A stretch of DNA of 64,000 nucleotides. Source: Amoeboaphelidium protococcarum. Taxonomy: Eukaryota > Aphelidiomycota > Aphelidea. How positions within the stretch are numbered: the first letter of the stretch is position 1; each line of letters starts with the position of its first letter. The stretch lies in the NCBI GenBank assembly GCA_023515745.1, contig JALECJ010000257.1, positions 2,420,687-2,484,686 of the forward strand, in the 5' to 3' direction. The position numbers and the translations under genes were made by a program. Below the pieces are notes generated by a model. It did not search any database and was not told where the DNA came from. It saw nothing but the letters and a program-made list of their open reading frames with translations. Shown here piece by piece: positions 22,639 to 35,600 of the stretch.

Positions 22639-25272
22639 ATGGTTAACGTTGAAGACTTTACCGATTATACTTAAAAGATCATTTCAAAGGCTCATAGTTT
22701 GGCTGAAGAGAATGATAACCCAATGATTTATCCTCTCCATGTGGCTATTGCTATATTTCAAGATGGTGGCATTGGCAAGTCTCTACTGGAAAGATTTTGT
22801 ATTGAGAAGCAGGTTGTCGACCGTACACTGAGTAAAGCCCTGGTAAAGTTGCCATCTCAGCACCCACCACCGGATAACATAAACTTTAGTCATGGTATGA
22901 TGAGCGTTTTAAGAAAGGCTGAAACGGTGAAGAAAGATGCCGGAGACGCGCTGATGGCTGTTGATCATCTGCTGGTGGCTCTGTATGATGACAAGCAGAT
23001 GGCTGAACTCTTGACTGAGATTGGTCTGAAGAAGGATTTGGTGGTGAATGCCATAAAGTCCGTAAAGGGAAATAGAAGAGTATCTTCAAAGAACGCCGAG
23101 GAGCATTATGAGGCGCTGGAGAAGTACGCTGTGAACATGGTCAAGCTGGCTGAGTAGAATAAGCTGGATCCCATCATTGGTAGGGATGAAGAGATTCGCC
23201 GTACTATCTAGGTTCTGTGTAGAAGGACCAAGAATAATCCTGTGCTTATCGGACCTCCTGGTGTGGGTAAGACTGCTATCGTTGAAGGCCTGGCTTAGAG
23301 AATAGTTCGCGGTGATGTTCCTGAAAGTCTCAAGTGTTAGGTGTACAGTTTGAGCATGGCTGCTCTGGTTGCAGGTGCGTCCTATCGCGGCCAGTTTGAA
23401 GAACGTTTGACTGAAGTCATCAAGACTGTGGAAGAGTCTAATGGTGGAATTATTTTGTTTATCGATGAATTACACCTGGCCCTGGGAGCTGGAGGTAATC
23501 AAGGCCAACTTGATGCTGCTAATATTCTAAAGCCTGCTTTGGCTCGTGGTTAGATAAGAGTCATTGGAGCCACCACTTTGGAAGAGTATTAGCAACATGT
23601 AGAGAAGGATGCTGCATTTGAGAGAAGATTCTAGCAAGTGATGGTTCGTGAACCTACAGTTCCTGATACTATTAGTATTCTGCGTGGTCTGAAGGACAAG
23701 TATGAGGCATTCCATGGAATTAAAATTGCTGATGCCTCTATTGTTGCCGCTGCCACTCTTGCAAAGCGGTATATCTCGCATAGATTTCTGCCTGATAGTG
23801 CTATTGATGTTCTGGATGAAGCCTGCGCTACTGTTAGAATTTAAAGAGATTCCAGACCAGAGGTGATTGATATGCTGGAGCGTAAAAAGCTGTAGTTGGA
23901 AATTGAAGAACATGCTCTTAACAAGGAATCAGATCCAGTGTCCAAATAGCGCCTGGCCAAGATCAAAGAGGAGTTATCTAAAGTTGAGGAGTAGCTGAAG
24001 CCTCTGAATATGAAGTTGCAGAACGAGAGATCTAGAATTACGCAAATCTAGCAGCTCAACTAGAAATTGGATGAATTAAAGGGAAAGATGGCAGATGCTG
24101 AACGTCGCCGAGATTTGCAATTGGCAGCTGACATCAAGTACTTTGCTATTCCAGATTTGGAGAAGTAAATTGCTGAGCTTAAGGCTGCTGAAGAGAAGAA
24201 TCAGATTCCAGAGGCTGATCGTATGGTGCAGGAGGTTGTGACTGAAGACCAGGTTTGCCAGATTATTGCTAAATGGACTGGAATTCCTGTCAGTAGATTG
24301 AATGCATCTGAATCTTAGAGGCTATTGCAATTGGCCGATCATTTGAGGCGTAAGGTGGTTGGACAAGATGAAGCTGTCGAAGCCGTGACAGATGCAGTGC
24401 TTAGGAACAGGTCGGGATTGTCTCGGGCTAATGCTCCGTATGGATCATTCCTCTTCTTGGGATCTAGCGGTGTGGGCAAGACGCAATTAGCAAAGGCATT
24501 GGCGTTTGAGCTCTTTGATGATGAGAAGGCTGTAGTACGTATTGACATGTCTGAGTATCAGCAATCTCACACTGTGAATAGACTGATTGGCTCTCCTCCA
24601 GGTTATGTTGGTTATGAATCTGGTGGTTAATTAACGGAGAAGGTGCGTAGAAATCCATATTGCGTTGTGCTATTTGATGAAATTGAAAAGGCTGATTTGA
24701 ATGTGTTAAACATCTTGCTGCAGGTATTGGACGATGGCCGCCTGACTGATGGTAAGGGAAGAGTTGTGGACTTTAGTAATTGTGTGATCATCATGACCTC
24801 TAATATTGGGAGTCATCTCCTGACTGAGGCTATTGCTTAGACAGGTACCGTCTCATAGCAGAACAAGGATGCAGTATTGCGCGCCGTACATCAGAGCTTG
24901 AGACCAGAGTTTATTAACAGAATCGACAATATAATCGTGTTTAATCCTCTGACTGATGCTGACCTGGAAAAGATTGTGTTGATACAGCTGGCTGATGTGA
25001 AGAAGAGACTGAAAGAGTAGAAGGATATCGATTTGGTCGTGTCAGAGGCTGCAGCTAGTCACATTGGTCAGGTTGCGTATGATCCTAACTTTGGTGCAAG
25101 GCCTCTCAAGAGATATTTGGAGAAGAATATTGTTACCGAACTGTCCAAGATGATTATCGCTGGCACTGTCGTGGATCATAGTGTCGTCACTATCGATATG
25201 CTGGATGGAAATCTCACTTTCAATGTAGGAGTTAAAGGTGGCGACGAGATGGCTGTCGAAGAACATCTATGA
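22639..25272 (+). CDS. HSP104: Hsp104/ClpB disaggregase
   Basis: An 877-residue hexameric AAA+ chaperone that pulls proteins out of aggregates with Hsp70. Domains in order: N-terminal Clp repeat domain (1-150), first AAA+ domain with Walker [10 protein letters not shown] near 205 and Walker B LFIDELH near 275, coiled-coil middle domain (about 410-530), second AAA+ domain with GSSGVGKTQ near 607, VLFDEIEKA near 675 and [14 protein letters not shown], then the small C-terminal domain [10 protein letters not shown]. No targeting peptide, so the cytosolic/nuclear Hsp104 type is favoured over mitochondrial Hsp78. The length matches fungal Hsp104 (about 900). A conserved Gln in ERRFQ is written TAG (23632-23634). 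No intron in 2.6 kb. Animals lack a cytosolic Hsp104, which fits a fungal-side organism. Confidence 0.96.
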
Positions 25273-25498
25273 GAATCTTATTGTTAATTTAACTAACGGA
25301 ATGAATGAAATGTGAATGATATCATTAAAATAAATTGTAGTATTTTATACCAAGTTGTCTTCTTATAAACGTGTCGCAACCAATTAACGTTGTTTCTTTG
25401 CGAAGAATTCGTTCTAAAAAGATAACTTTCATATTCCTATTTTATTTCAGGTAAATAGCAGTTTTGTCTTAGAGCAAATAGTAAAATATAGTACAGAT

Positions 25499-26455
25499 AT
25501 GACTATTAAAAAGGTGGCGGTAGTTGGAGCGGGACTGATGGGAAGTGGAATAGCGCATGTTGTGGCCCAGAGTGGACTGAAGGTGAGCCTGATTGACGCC
25601 AGCGAGAAGGCTTTGAGCAAAGGAGTGACGTCCATCGAGAAGAACTTGGCCAAGATGGCAGCGAAGAAGTATAAGGATTCCGGTGATGAGGCGAAGCAGT
25701 GGACCAGCCAAGTCATGTCAAATATATCCACTAGTACCAGCTTGGAGTCTAGCGGAGCTATTGCGAAAGACTGTGATTTGGTCATCGAGGCGATTGTGGA
25801 GAACTTGGATGCCAAAATTTCTCTATTCAAAAAGGTGAATGCAATCGCTCCCCAACACACTATACTAGCCTCAAACACTAGCTCTATTCCAATCACTTAG
25901 ATCATGAGCGGTGTGCATGGAAAAGATGGTGGTAACCAGAAGCGCTCTGGACTATGGGCTGGCTTGCACTTTTTTAATCCTGTACCGCTAATGAAGCTGG
26001 TTGAAGTGGTTAATCTAAGTCCGCTGGCGAATGGATCTGTTGGTGGAACGTCTGACTAGACTTTTAAATCTCTGGTTGAGTTCAGTAAGACCCTGGGCAA
26101 GTCTCCCGTAAAGTGTAAAGATACGCCCGGATTCATTGTGAATAGACTACTGGTGCCTTACATGATTGAGGCCATATCGCTTTATGAGAAAGGTGATGCT
26201 TCTGTAGAGGACATTGATACTGCGATGAAGTTGGGCGCCGGATACCCGATGGGCCCATTTACATTGGCAGACATGGTTGGACTGGACACGCTCAAGTTTA
26301 TAGTTGATGGATGGGAAGATAAAGGTGTTTTCCCTAAAGACTTTAAGAAGAGTCAGCTATTAGTAAAGATGGTGGGTGAAGGCAAGTTGGGTCGCAAATC
26401 TGGCCGCGGATTCTACGATTACACATAGTAATCTGGTGCTAATAGCAAGCTGTGA
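25499..26455 (+). CDS. 3-hydroxyacyl-CoA dehydrogenase, peroxisomal-type C-terminus
   Basis: A 318-residue NAD-dependent dehydrogenase of the HADH/3-hydroxybutyryl-CoA dehydrogenase family. Seen: the NAD motif [21 protein letters not shown] at the N-terminus (read as GAGLMGSG), [10 protein letters not shown] near residue 125, the catalytic-region motif [17 protein letters not shown] near 153, [12 protein letters not shown] and [15 protein letters not shown], ending [14 protein letters not shown]. The last three residues are SKL, a canonical type 1 peroxisomal targeting signal, reached by reading two UAR codons as Gln shortly before. I infer that it acts in peroxisomal beta-oxidation or butyrate-level acyl-CoA oxidation. 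No mitochondrial presequence is visible at the chosen ATG. Confidence 0.92.
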
Positions 26456-26627
26456 TTTTAAGGATTAATGAATCAATTGAAAATTAACTTCTTGTTACTG
26501 TATCATCATTAATTTGCACATTCAACTTTATTCATCACACTAATCATTAATTCACTTTTCAACATTATACAGTCAACGCACATGATCCATTAAAAAAACT
26601 ATTATGCAGATCGTAGTTGCTTAAGTA

Positions 26628-28926
26628 TCAACTGCCAGATGGAGGAGATGAGCGATTGGCAACCAGGTAGATAAATCCAACAATGGCCGCTGTGAGAACT
26701 ATAATAAGAAAGTAGCACTTGAGTTGATGGAATACACGTAGATACGGATTAGGATGATTCAACTGTTAGTCTGTGGGGAAGCAAAAGTCACATGGAATTA
26801 CACCTTCATCCGTCAGTAGCCTATTTCCTCTTAAAGCGTTCGTCACTCCATCATTATTATCATCGCCTGTGAATGGAGGCATTTCAAAGAGCACTGCATC
26901 TTGCTAGTGTACAGCATTCTCCCTGAAAATGGCTCTAATTCTAGACTACTCCAGGAAATCTCCGTCAGTTGCCAACAGAACTGCATCAAATGATACCACA
27001 TCCCCCTTCTATTAATTGATGGTTTAATCTTGCTACGTTCGGCTCAGAGAATCAACATCTTCCACTGCCACAATGTTCAGACCACCGAAAGGCTTCACTT
27101 CGTCATACTTTCCACTTCTACTGTGCAAATCTTCAACTCCATTATCATTATCATCATCTTCTACGTCATCACTTCTTGCACTAGAAATCTGTATTTAGAC
27201 AAGCTAATCATTTCTGGTGTTAATCTTTGGTCGCTGCTCTTGACTCTTCATCTTTTGCCAATCCTCGATGGTGGCATTAAATGATCCACTACTCTCTACA
27301 CTGTTCATAAAGCTCAACTATCTTCGACGCTACTTCGAGGATGGTGGAATGACTGCCAGAGCCTAGACTGGAGTCAGCGGTGCTCCTCTCTATGTAATCT
27401 ACCCAGTAGGAACTATGGCAGCCAGCTTGTTCTATACGCGTTCATCCAAGTATGGGAAGGCGGAGAGTGGAGGTCGGAATGGGGACGGTGTAATGGGTGC
27501 ATTCTAGCGGCGTCTCTGCTTTAATCCATTAACGTCCGCCGTCTTTGGACCACTAGATACATTGACATTTAATGCAGTACTCACAGTCAGATTCACAGGA
27601 ATCCTCTTTCCACCTTTGATGTTACTATCTCCCGCTTTGGTATTTGAAGGTACATCAAATTTCACCCCACTTCCTGAAGGTTGGTTTTACTTCTATTAAG
27701 TCTCTTAGCTGCCACTATTATCTTGTTACAATTACAGCGATTCAATCAACTTTGATGACGACTCTTACAATTAGTTGAATCCTTTAGCGCCCTTGATCTG
27801 CTTGTCAATGGCTCCCTTCAGAGCCTAAGAGGAGGTCCTTCTAGACGCCTTCTTGCCGCCGCTTGTTGCAGCACCAGCTCCGAATTCGGCCCTAAGAGGA
27901 CTTGATGGATAAGCTGAAAACGGATTCTATCTCGTACCATATGCGGATCTGATAGAGGGAGATGGTAGCTTTTCCACCATCAATTACTCTTTTGCACCAA
28001 CCTCTGAAGTCACAGTACCCTTCAATGTCCAGCCATTATTAGCCAACTCGAGCGGACTCTGCAATTTCTCAAACAAGATAGACTTAGCAGGTGATTGAGG
28101 TGCACTATCATATTCACTACCATTAAGATTATCACCTCCCACAGAACCGCCTTAAGCGTAACCATCATCAGCATCTTCGTCCTCGTCCAGCACAGGCAGC
28201 TGATGATGGAACGCACGATTCAGCATGGCAGTGTCATTCTGCAATGGTGGCATCCGGGATACTGATGGTGTCGGTGGATGAGCGATGAAATTCAATTTAG
28301 GCTTCGAAGAGTCCCCTCTGCTATTAACAGCAGTATCCACTTTAATCGTCACTTTGGGACGAGTAGTTGATCCCTAATCCGATGGAGGAGATGACGCAGA
28401 TTCAATAGCGGCAGTTGCCTTAATACCATTATCATTTTTACTGCCCATTGATTGCTTCTTTGCAGCAGTCACAGCTCCAGCCATCTCATTGTCAGATCTA
28501 CCAACTACTATAAAGTACAGCACATTGCCGATAATATCAGTATTGGTCAATGGGTTCATTACATGCAGTCTATGTATAAGCTTCTTGTCCAGGTAGACTT
28601 GAGTCTAAAAGAGTAACTTATTCAAATGGTGGGCATGATAGTAGGAGTAGAAAGCACGTCCAGGCTGCTTGTGATCCCATGTCTGTACTCTTGCTATAAT
28701 GAAATGTTTCGATCCTACAAAGTATTCGCTAGAATTGGATGTTGTGTCATGATTGATGTCATTGGTGATATTACATACCTTTAGGTTCAACCTCCTCAGC
28801 TTGAGTGATTAAATCTCCAAAAGTCTCTAGACAGAAGGAGTCTTCATACTCGCAGTCAATACTGTCCAGTACTGTTAATCCAGTAGAGTCTAAAAGTCTA
28901 ACGATCTACGGCTGATTATCAGTCAT
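26628..28926 (-). CDS. Large Gln-rich protein with C-terminal membrane anchor
   Basis: Two exons, complement(join(26628..28714, 28779..28926)), give 744 residues; the 64-nt intron starts GTATGT and ends TTTGTAG. The N-terminal domain (about 1-140) carries KHFIIARVQTWDHKQPGRAF, YYHAHHLNKLLFQTQ and LHRLHVMNPLTNTDIIGNV, which looks like a conserved globular domain and reminds me of fungal-specific proteins of the STB6/uncharacterised type; I am not certain of the family. The middle is long and disordered (Ser, Pro, Gln, Asp). The C-terminus has CYFLIIVLTAAIVGFIYLVA, one transmembrane segment with 8-10 residues after it, the arrangement of a tail-anchored protein of the ER or nuclear envelope. 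Function unknown. Confidence 0.75.
28715..28778 (-). other. Spliceosomal intron in the tail-anchored-type gene
   Basis: 64 nt, donor GTATGT, acceptor TTTGTAG; splicing restores frame between exon 1 and the conserved N-terminal domain. Confidence 0.8.
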
Positions 28927-29512
28927 CTTAGACTTGTATCAAATAAATTGGTTAATAGGCAGTAAACTGGATTAAATATTAATGCTATATTTATATGTCC
29001 GCTGTTGTCAAAAATCAATTAATGGTAGTTGTTGACTGGATGAGTGAACGAATGGCAGAAGGCTAATGGACAACATTGGGTTGCCATGACAACGACCTCA
29101 CCTGGATGCAGTAATGAGTTCGATTGATTGATTGGATGTACAAACAGTTCTAACACAATATTCAACAGTTAATGCTTATCAGGTGTACGGCCAAGCGTCG
29201 ACTCATTTTCTGTGGTGTTGTAATTAATGTATCAACGTGATCCGCGCGTAATGAGCAAGGTAACATCATCGTAGCGTGTTGTGAGCTGCGACACGGTTGA
29301 GCGGCCTCTAAATGTAACCTTGATTCACATGGTAAAGCTTGAATCATTACTTTTATAGTCCGCTACGATTAATTCTCTTATGTCTGATATTCATCCTCAT
29401 TAATTTATATTTAAATATAGATAGGCTGTCTGTTTTTAACTGCCTGATGTTTTGGCTTCCTAGATTATTCATATATTTGGTGTTTATTTTTCTGTTACAG
29501 CACGCGTTTGGG
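28927..29512. promoter_or_regulatory. Divergent intergenic region
   Basis: About 590 bp between two divergently transcribed genes; it should carry both promoters. No motif stands out. An ATG at 29447 in frame with the F-box gene would add a hydrophobic leader, see that entry. Confidence 0.4.
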
Positions 29513-31096
29513 ATGTAAATCAATTCGCTATAAGATAACGATGTAGCTGCTTCTAGTCATTCTAGAAGGGATCAGCAGCCACGTAATAGTCGTCTAGGCT
29601 CATATATGAATGGTGGTGAATCGTAGTCTGTAGATGTGACGCGTAGATCGATGCCGTACTCAAAGGATTAAGACAGTAAACATGGTGTGCAATAATCTAC
29701 AAAGCCATCTTATGTGGAGGATAGGGGTGCTACTGGATTTGGCGATTTGCCTAATGAAGTCCACTATCAAATTTATTAAAAGCTTGGTCAGGATAGAGCT
29801 TCAAAAATGAATTATAAAGCCACTTAACGGTAGATGTATCTGATTGCGAATTCTGTTGACATCCAGCAGTATCTTCAACGCAAATTTGCAGAGATGCCAG
29901 AGGTAGAGAAGCTATTTGGTGGTGAGAGAGGTTTGGTCGCCTAGCTCAAGACGCGTTAAACGCTCAACGAAGATTAGTTCCTGTAGATGCTTTAATATGC
30001 TCAAACTTTACAACTGGATTCGTACTCGTTAGGCGATGGTATTAGTAGTAGTGATCCATCTGCTTTCTATCATTATCCCTTATCTGATGTATAGCAATGG
30101 ACATCCATATCATAAGCTTAAAGCAATTATTAGTGGCCCTAATTTTAAGCGCATAATTATCCTTAAAACCAAGATAATGACGATCAAGGCGCTTTTGTTA
30201 ACCATCTCAGGGATAATTCGGTACTCTAACGTTATCCATCCGGATCTGAAGTGGTCTCCTATGAAAGCGAAAATCATGATTATGATGTGTATCAATCGGA
30301 CGATGAGGCATTGGATGATCCAGATTTTACATATCCATCCACTCCCAAGTAGGCCGGAGGTAATATGAATGAATTTTTCAAGAATATTGTCCCATTGGAT
30401 GTGCGGTAGTCTCTAAATGAATTCCAGTAGCGAGACAACGCGTACCATTAGTCCGTCCAGTCATTTACTACTAACAGAGATTCTCTTATAACTCCTCGAC
30501 TCACTCGCTAGCAGTCTATGGACAACTCATATTTTATAGAAGTTGAAGCTGCCAAGATTATATTAGAGTTTGCCATATTGAAAAGATGGGAAAAGGTTAT
30601 TACGTACCTAGTCAGTAGCGGATTCGTAGATGATCAAAGTTTGCTTATTGCTTTCGTCCAGTACTCGCAGTATTCCTATTTTACGTCGTTCTACATTCGA
30701 AGTGGAAGACTTGATCAGCTGTGTGAGACTAGTCAAGAGATTCCATACTTTCTGCTGGTCGAGTATGGACTGATCACGAAAGATAGAATGGAATTTGCGC
30801 TGCTGGGCATGCAACTTATCAATGAGAAATTGCGGTAGAATTCGATCATAAGTGAAGATCGATATCGCGCTGGAATGCTGAAAGTACTAAAGTCAGTCAT
30901 GTTTGGTGAAATGGATTGCACTTAGACTTGCACTCGTTTGGTGAATTTGGATAATCTCAAATGGCTGCTCTAATTCGATGGTTCTCCTTGGGGTTATTAG
31001 ATGCATTCGGATGGCTCACAGGTTGGTTAACAGTACAGTAATCTTAGAGAGGCTAACCAGCTCATTTAAGCGGCTCAATAACGCGAATTTAGATGA
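29513..31096 (+). CDS. F-box-like protein
   Basis: A 527-residue protein with an apparent F-box, GFGDLPNEVHYQIYQKLG, near residues 85-102, in a Gln/Ser/Asn-rich N-terminal half, and a more ordered C-terminal domain (about 340-500) rich in aromatic and hydrophobic residues (FAILKRWEKVITYLVSSGFV; YSQYSYFTSFYIRSGRLDQ). F-box proteins recruit substrates to SCF ubiquitin ligases through Skp1; the substrate side here is not a known repeat family. Many glutamines are TAA/TAG, which breaks the gene into fragments under the standard code. An in-frame ATG at 29447 would add MFWLPRLFIYLVFIFLLQH, a hydrophobic leader unlikely for an F-box protein, so I use 29513. Confidence 0.65.
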
Positions 31097-31336
31097 TTAA
31101 GATTTGTTTTTGCAATACATTGAAATTTAAATTCTTTTAAGAAGTGTAATTTCAACCCATTTTGCTTGAGCTGTTAGAGGCACTTGGTCGAGTACGTGCT
31201 GCTATTTGTCATTGAATAGACACAAAATTACTTTAAATCAAGGTGTGTACAAAAATTTAAGCAGTGATCGAGATGTAAAACTGTATTCGTTGAGTATTAC
31301 TCTATTACCACTTCATATTTGTATTTTCCAAAGTCA

Positions 31337-32272
31337 TCAAATAAAATGCTGCAGAGCAACTTGTTGAGCATAGTCAAACACGCGACTAAGCAACACCCAG
31401 CCCATAGACGGAACTGCCGAGGATGACGCATCACTAGTGTTGGGACAATCTGGGAGCGTGGTACAGTTGAACAGTTGACGATGCTACTCCGTGAGCCCAC
31501 ACATGCCCATAGTGTTCTAACAATAACACTTGTTCATGTTGGCATTCAAGTATGAACTCCTACCACAGTAAGGCAACTATGTCTAACACAGATAGTATCT
31601 CAGACGCTGCTAACAATCGAACGACTATCCACCAACTGAGAAGACGTTGGTGTTGTTCACGATAGAGTCATAGTACTACCTTATGAGACCGTCTTGCAAA
31701 GGAGCAGAGCTGCCTGTTGGCACCAAAATGTTCTAGTTATTCAGCGAAGTGCAGAAAGATAGCTAGTTGGCAGGAGTGCAGTAAGTTGTTGGTGGAGGAG
31801 TGAATACAGCACCAGAAAAGTTGCCAGTTTAAAAGGCAAAGCAACTGACCCAGCCTGAAGAGCTCTTTACCTGGGCAGTACAATAGTTTGTTACGTTAGG
31901 ATTACCGTTACCGCAAGTTATATTCGGCACAGTCATTGTAAAAGAGTAATCACCCAGAGCCTGAGGAGTATTTCCATAGACAGTGATGTTGTTAGATGAC
32001 TGAAAGTTAACGCCTCCGCTCTGATCATACAGCACAGTAAGCGGGCCACTACCATCAGATGCGATAAGTTGCCAATTCAGAGTCACAGTAGATCCGATGG
32101 TGAAATTTTGAATGTATGCCGCAGAGAGAGGACTATCTTATCCACCGCACGGTGTCGCTCTAGTTGGATTAGTGTTGAACGGCACCGGCATGACCAGTCT
32201 AGCGTGCGCGTCCACTTTACCCATTTGCATTACTCCCGTCACTACTAGTAATGCGATACCAACTTGAAACAT
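31337..32272 (-). CDS. Secreted X325/BIM1-like copper-binding protein
   Basis: A 311-residue secreted protein. A signal peptide (MFQVGIALLVVTGVMQMGKVDA) ends so that the mature protein would begin with histidine: HARLVMPVPFN. An N-terminal His followed by a short Pro-rich stretch, then PCGG and a beta-sandwich segment with NWQLIASDGSGPLTVLYDQ is the pattern of the LPMO-like X325/BIM1 family, in which the N-terminal His binds copper without polysaccharide oxidation. Known members act in copper uptake at the fungal surface. The domain ends near residue 150. A second region (about 170-285) is Cys-rich (CQQRLRYYLCQTQLPYC, CYCQNTMGMCG) and is not recognised. A weak hydrophobic C-terminus could be a GPI signal. 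The copper assignment is inference from the processed N-terminus. Confidence 0.65.
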
Positions 32273-32657
32273 CTTAATTTGAATTACACTTAGTAGAATA
32301 TTTTTCTAATTTTAAGGTTTAATGTCCAGAGTATTTTCTGTTAATTCAAGATTTAAGTGAAAATGTTTCTATCATGGAGCATTCTAATGGTTACTATCAA
32401 CCACCATCTAAAAATAGCCTCAACCCAATAATCTAATCAAAACGCGCAATTCATAGATATTAAAGGATGATTTTTATAGGCAAATAAGGACTATTACAGT
32501 TCGTTTATGATCATAATCGAGTATCAAAGTATCAGCTGTAAAAGTTTTAGAATTGTGTTGATCAAACTATCCGCTGGACCATTACTCAAATCTCAAACCA
32601 CAAAATATAGCCAGAGAGTTCCAAACTAAACAAATATATAAAGATTCCACTTCAAAA
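32273..32657. other. Spacer, no gene seen
   Basis: About 385 AT-rich bases between two minus-strand genes; likely promoter of the X325-like gene. Confidence 0.35.
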
Positions 32658-35600
32658 TCATTGAATCGAGTTTTGCTTTTCCAAAGCCTTCTGAGCATTC
32701 TTCTGCTTCTTGGCATACTTGAGACCACACTTATTGCAGAGGGTACTCTTACCTCCAGGTCCTTTCCTCATCAGCGGTGTCTCTGTAGAAGCAATGCCGC
32801 AAAATTCACAATGCTTAACCGCACCAGCAGGTTTATTTGTCGTTGTGTTGTTGGTCGAGGAGGTGGTGTCTTGAGATACTGAAGGAGACTTGGACTTTAG
32901 ATGCTGTAGCTACTACTACGGAGATTCGCTGCGTCCACCACCAACATGGCTAGGGTTAATACCAGTGGACACGGAATCTAAAGACCCACGATTTTAGAGC
33001 TGTTGTGGAAATTACTATTATTACACACCTAGATAAGATTAAGGATTCTGATGCATTTAACTCGGATTGATGCCCAATGTAGAATTAAACTATTATTATT
33101 GCTACTGCACGAACGGCATGGCATTAGGATTACCAAACATCATCTGAGGCATCATTTACTGCTGTTATAACTACTACTGCTGCTACTGAAGCTGTTACTG
33201 TTTCTGCTATTCTAAAATCAATTGCTGCATTTAGATAGACGCCAGCGGATTACTATTCTGAGGCATAAGCTATAGTGGTTATTCTGGAGCAATCTGAGGA
33301 TATTATTACATTTCAGACATCAATGACAGGCTATGACTCTAGACAGGCGGATGTGCTCTTGATGGACTCTATTTCGAAGGTAAAGGCATAGATTTTGTCT
33401 ACGACACTGGCTCAGCTGGCGGTAACGCACTGGCTAAACGCGATTACGACCGTTTGCTTTTGACTTAATCCGGCTATTTGAGAACGTATTCTTTATCTGG
33501 AGCATAATCACTTACCGTGTCACCAGTACCTACATCATCATCATCATCATTCTCTGTATAATCAGCCTAATCATCGCTCTCTCCCACCATGTCCACATCC
33601 TCTTCCGCATTATCAAATTATGTCATTTCCTTGATGTGACTTTAGGCCGCTTAAGCAGCCGCCCTTGATTGCCTTTTAGGTATAGTATTAGCAATGGGCA
33701 TAGAATAAATTGACGGCTATTACTACTGCGATATATTGCTGACTTATGGCTCGACGGATGAATGTTGTTTATACGCATCAGGGATACCACTATACTTGTG
33801 CACCCATTCAATTTTATGAGCATCATCCCCTTGTGGATCACTACTACCTAAGACTTGGACATACGTGTTACTCAAAAGCGATCTCATTGTCCGCGGAGGC
33901 TCACTTATCTCGGGCACATTAATAACCTAAATCAATGGAATGTTCTACTGTGACTAATGAGCACCACGAAGCAAATCAATTCCGCTTTCATCCTGAGTAG
34001 TAGCATCTCTGCCAGGATTATTCAAGCCAGTCTCAGTGATAGTCACCTGAAATCCAAACTGATCCGATAGACTGCCCTCCTTCATCTACAGAGCACTACG
34101 GCGATATCTGCCAGTGCGTTTCTTCTTCTTTATTGAGCCACCATCACGCTCTTTCAACCACTTATCCATATCATAATCGGCCATGAAGTTCAACATCGGT
34201 GTCCATTCATCTCTTGAAGACTACGGTCTAATCACACTACCAGCATTTTTAGTAGAATCCAGAACAGGCAAAAGGACACCTTTAATCTCCTCATCTATAG
34301 CAGATGGATCACTTCCATCGAAAGCGAATCCGACGCATATGAGCAGCTTGACGTAGATCCACACCTATTCACGAATTTAGTGCGCAATTGCAGTATAAAA
34401 TTCACCGCCTAGACCAAGATCTACACACACAGAGCTGGCAATACACTCAGGCGTATCAGTATCAAACGAGTATAAGTCCACTTCCATCTGATCTTCGACG
34501 TGCACATTGCCCACCACGCAGGATATCTTGACTGGACATCTCAACTCTCCGGGTAGAGAGCTGGAAGATTTCGTGTCCTTTAATAGATATGGATACTTTT
34601 GCTTCATGACATCAACGGCCTGACGACATCTCACATCTCCTGCACTAATACCATCATGCTGAAGTGATTACAAATACAACTCTGCATCCTAGTGTGATAT
34701 TCTACCAAGGAAATACTGCATATACTATCGCTGCAACCCTTGAGCCTGAATTCCAAAGCGAACAAAATCATCCAATTACTCTCCAATCTACTTTCCAATC
34801 ACCTCACTGTACTACTCCACGGATATTCCATAATCTTCACACAACATGGCAGCAAATTGGCAAGAACTAATAGCCTTCTCATTAAGATTCCAAGTAAAAG
34901 TGTCTCTAAGCTTGGGCAACAGATGGTCTTTACCACCGCCAGCACCACCAAGACCAGATGCTTATAGCTAAGCTAGAGGTGCAGACGTATCTAAATCAAT
35001 CTCTATGCGGATAGGAACCAGCACTTCCGGCAAATCACAATCAAAACTATCCGAGTAGTCGTAGTAATAATCTTGACCACTCAATTTTAGACGTCTCCTG
35101 GCTGATCCGGAGTATAGTAGTTCATATCGCTCAGGACCATCTTAAAAATTAACTTGATGGCGCCTTCTGTATTGTCCACTTACCATTTGCTATTATTAAT
35201 GCTGATGATACTGATTGGACAGCTATTGGGCTTTCTGACGCCATTATAAAATCGACTTGGTCCTCACATCATTGGGGAGTACTACATCACGCACAAACTT
35301 ATCCTATACCCTCTAGCGATACATTCTATCACGAGCATAAATTTGTTTGTAATGCACCTCTTTAAGTCTCATAATTTCTCGCAAATCTTCATAATATTAC
35401 TGCTTATTCTTACCATTACTACCATTCCCATTCTATGTACTACCTGTATTTAACTCTTATTCTACCTTCTATTCCTATTCCTACTATTAATTCTAATTAA
35501 TCGCAGTTGGATTAACCTGAGGCTGTTCATTTACATTATCTTTTTGAAATTAAATCTTGACTTTGTCAGCAGTAACATCCTATAACATCTGATCTTGGGA

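Noticed and set aside
29447..29512. Upstream ATG giving the F-box protein a signal-like leader
   Set aside because: A secreted F-box protein is unlikely, and hydrophobic codons are common in AT-rich spacers. The CTGTTACAG before 29501 lacks the TGTAG acceptor seen in all accepted introns.
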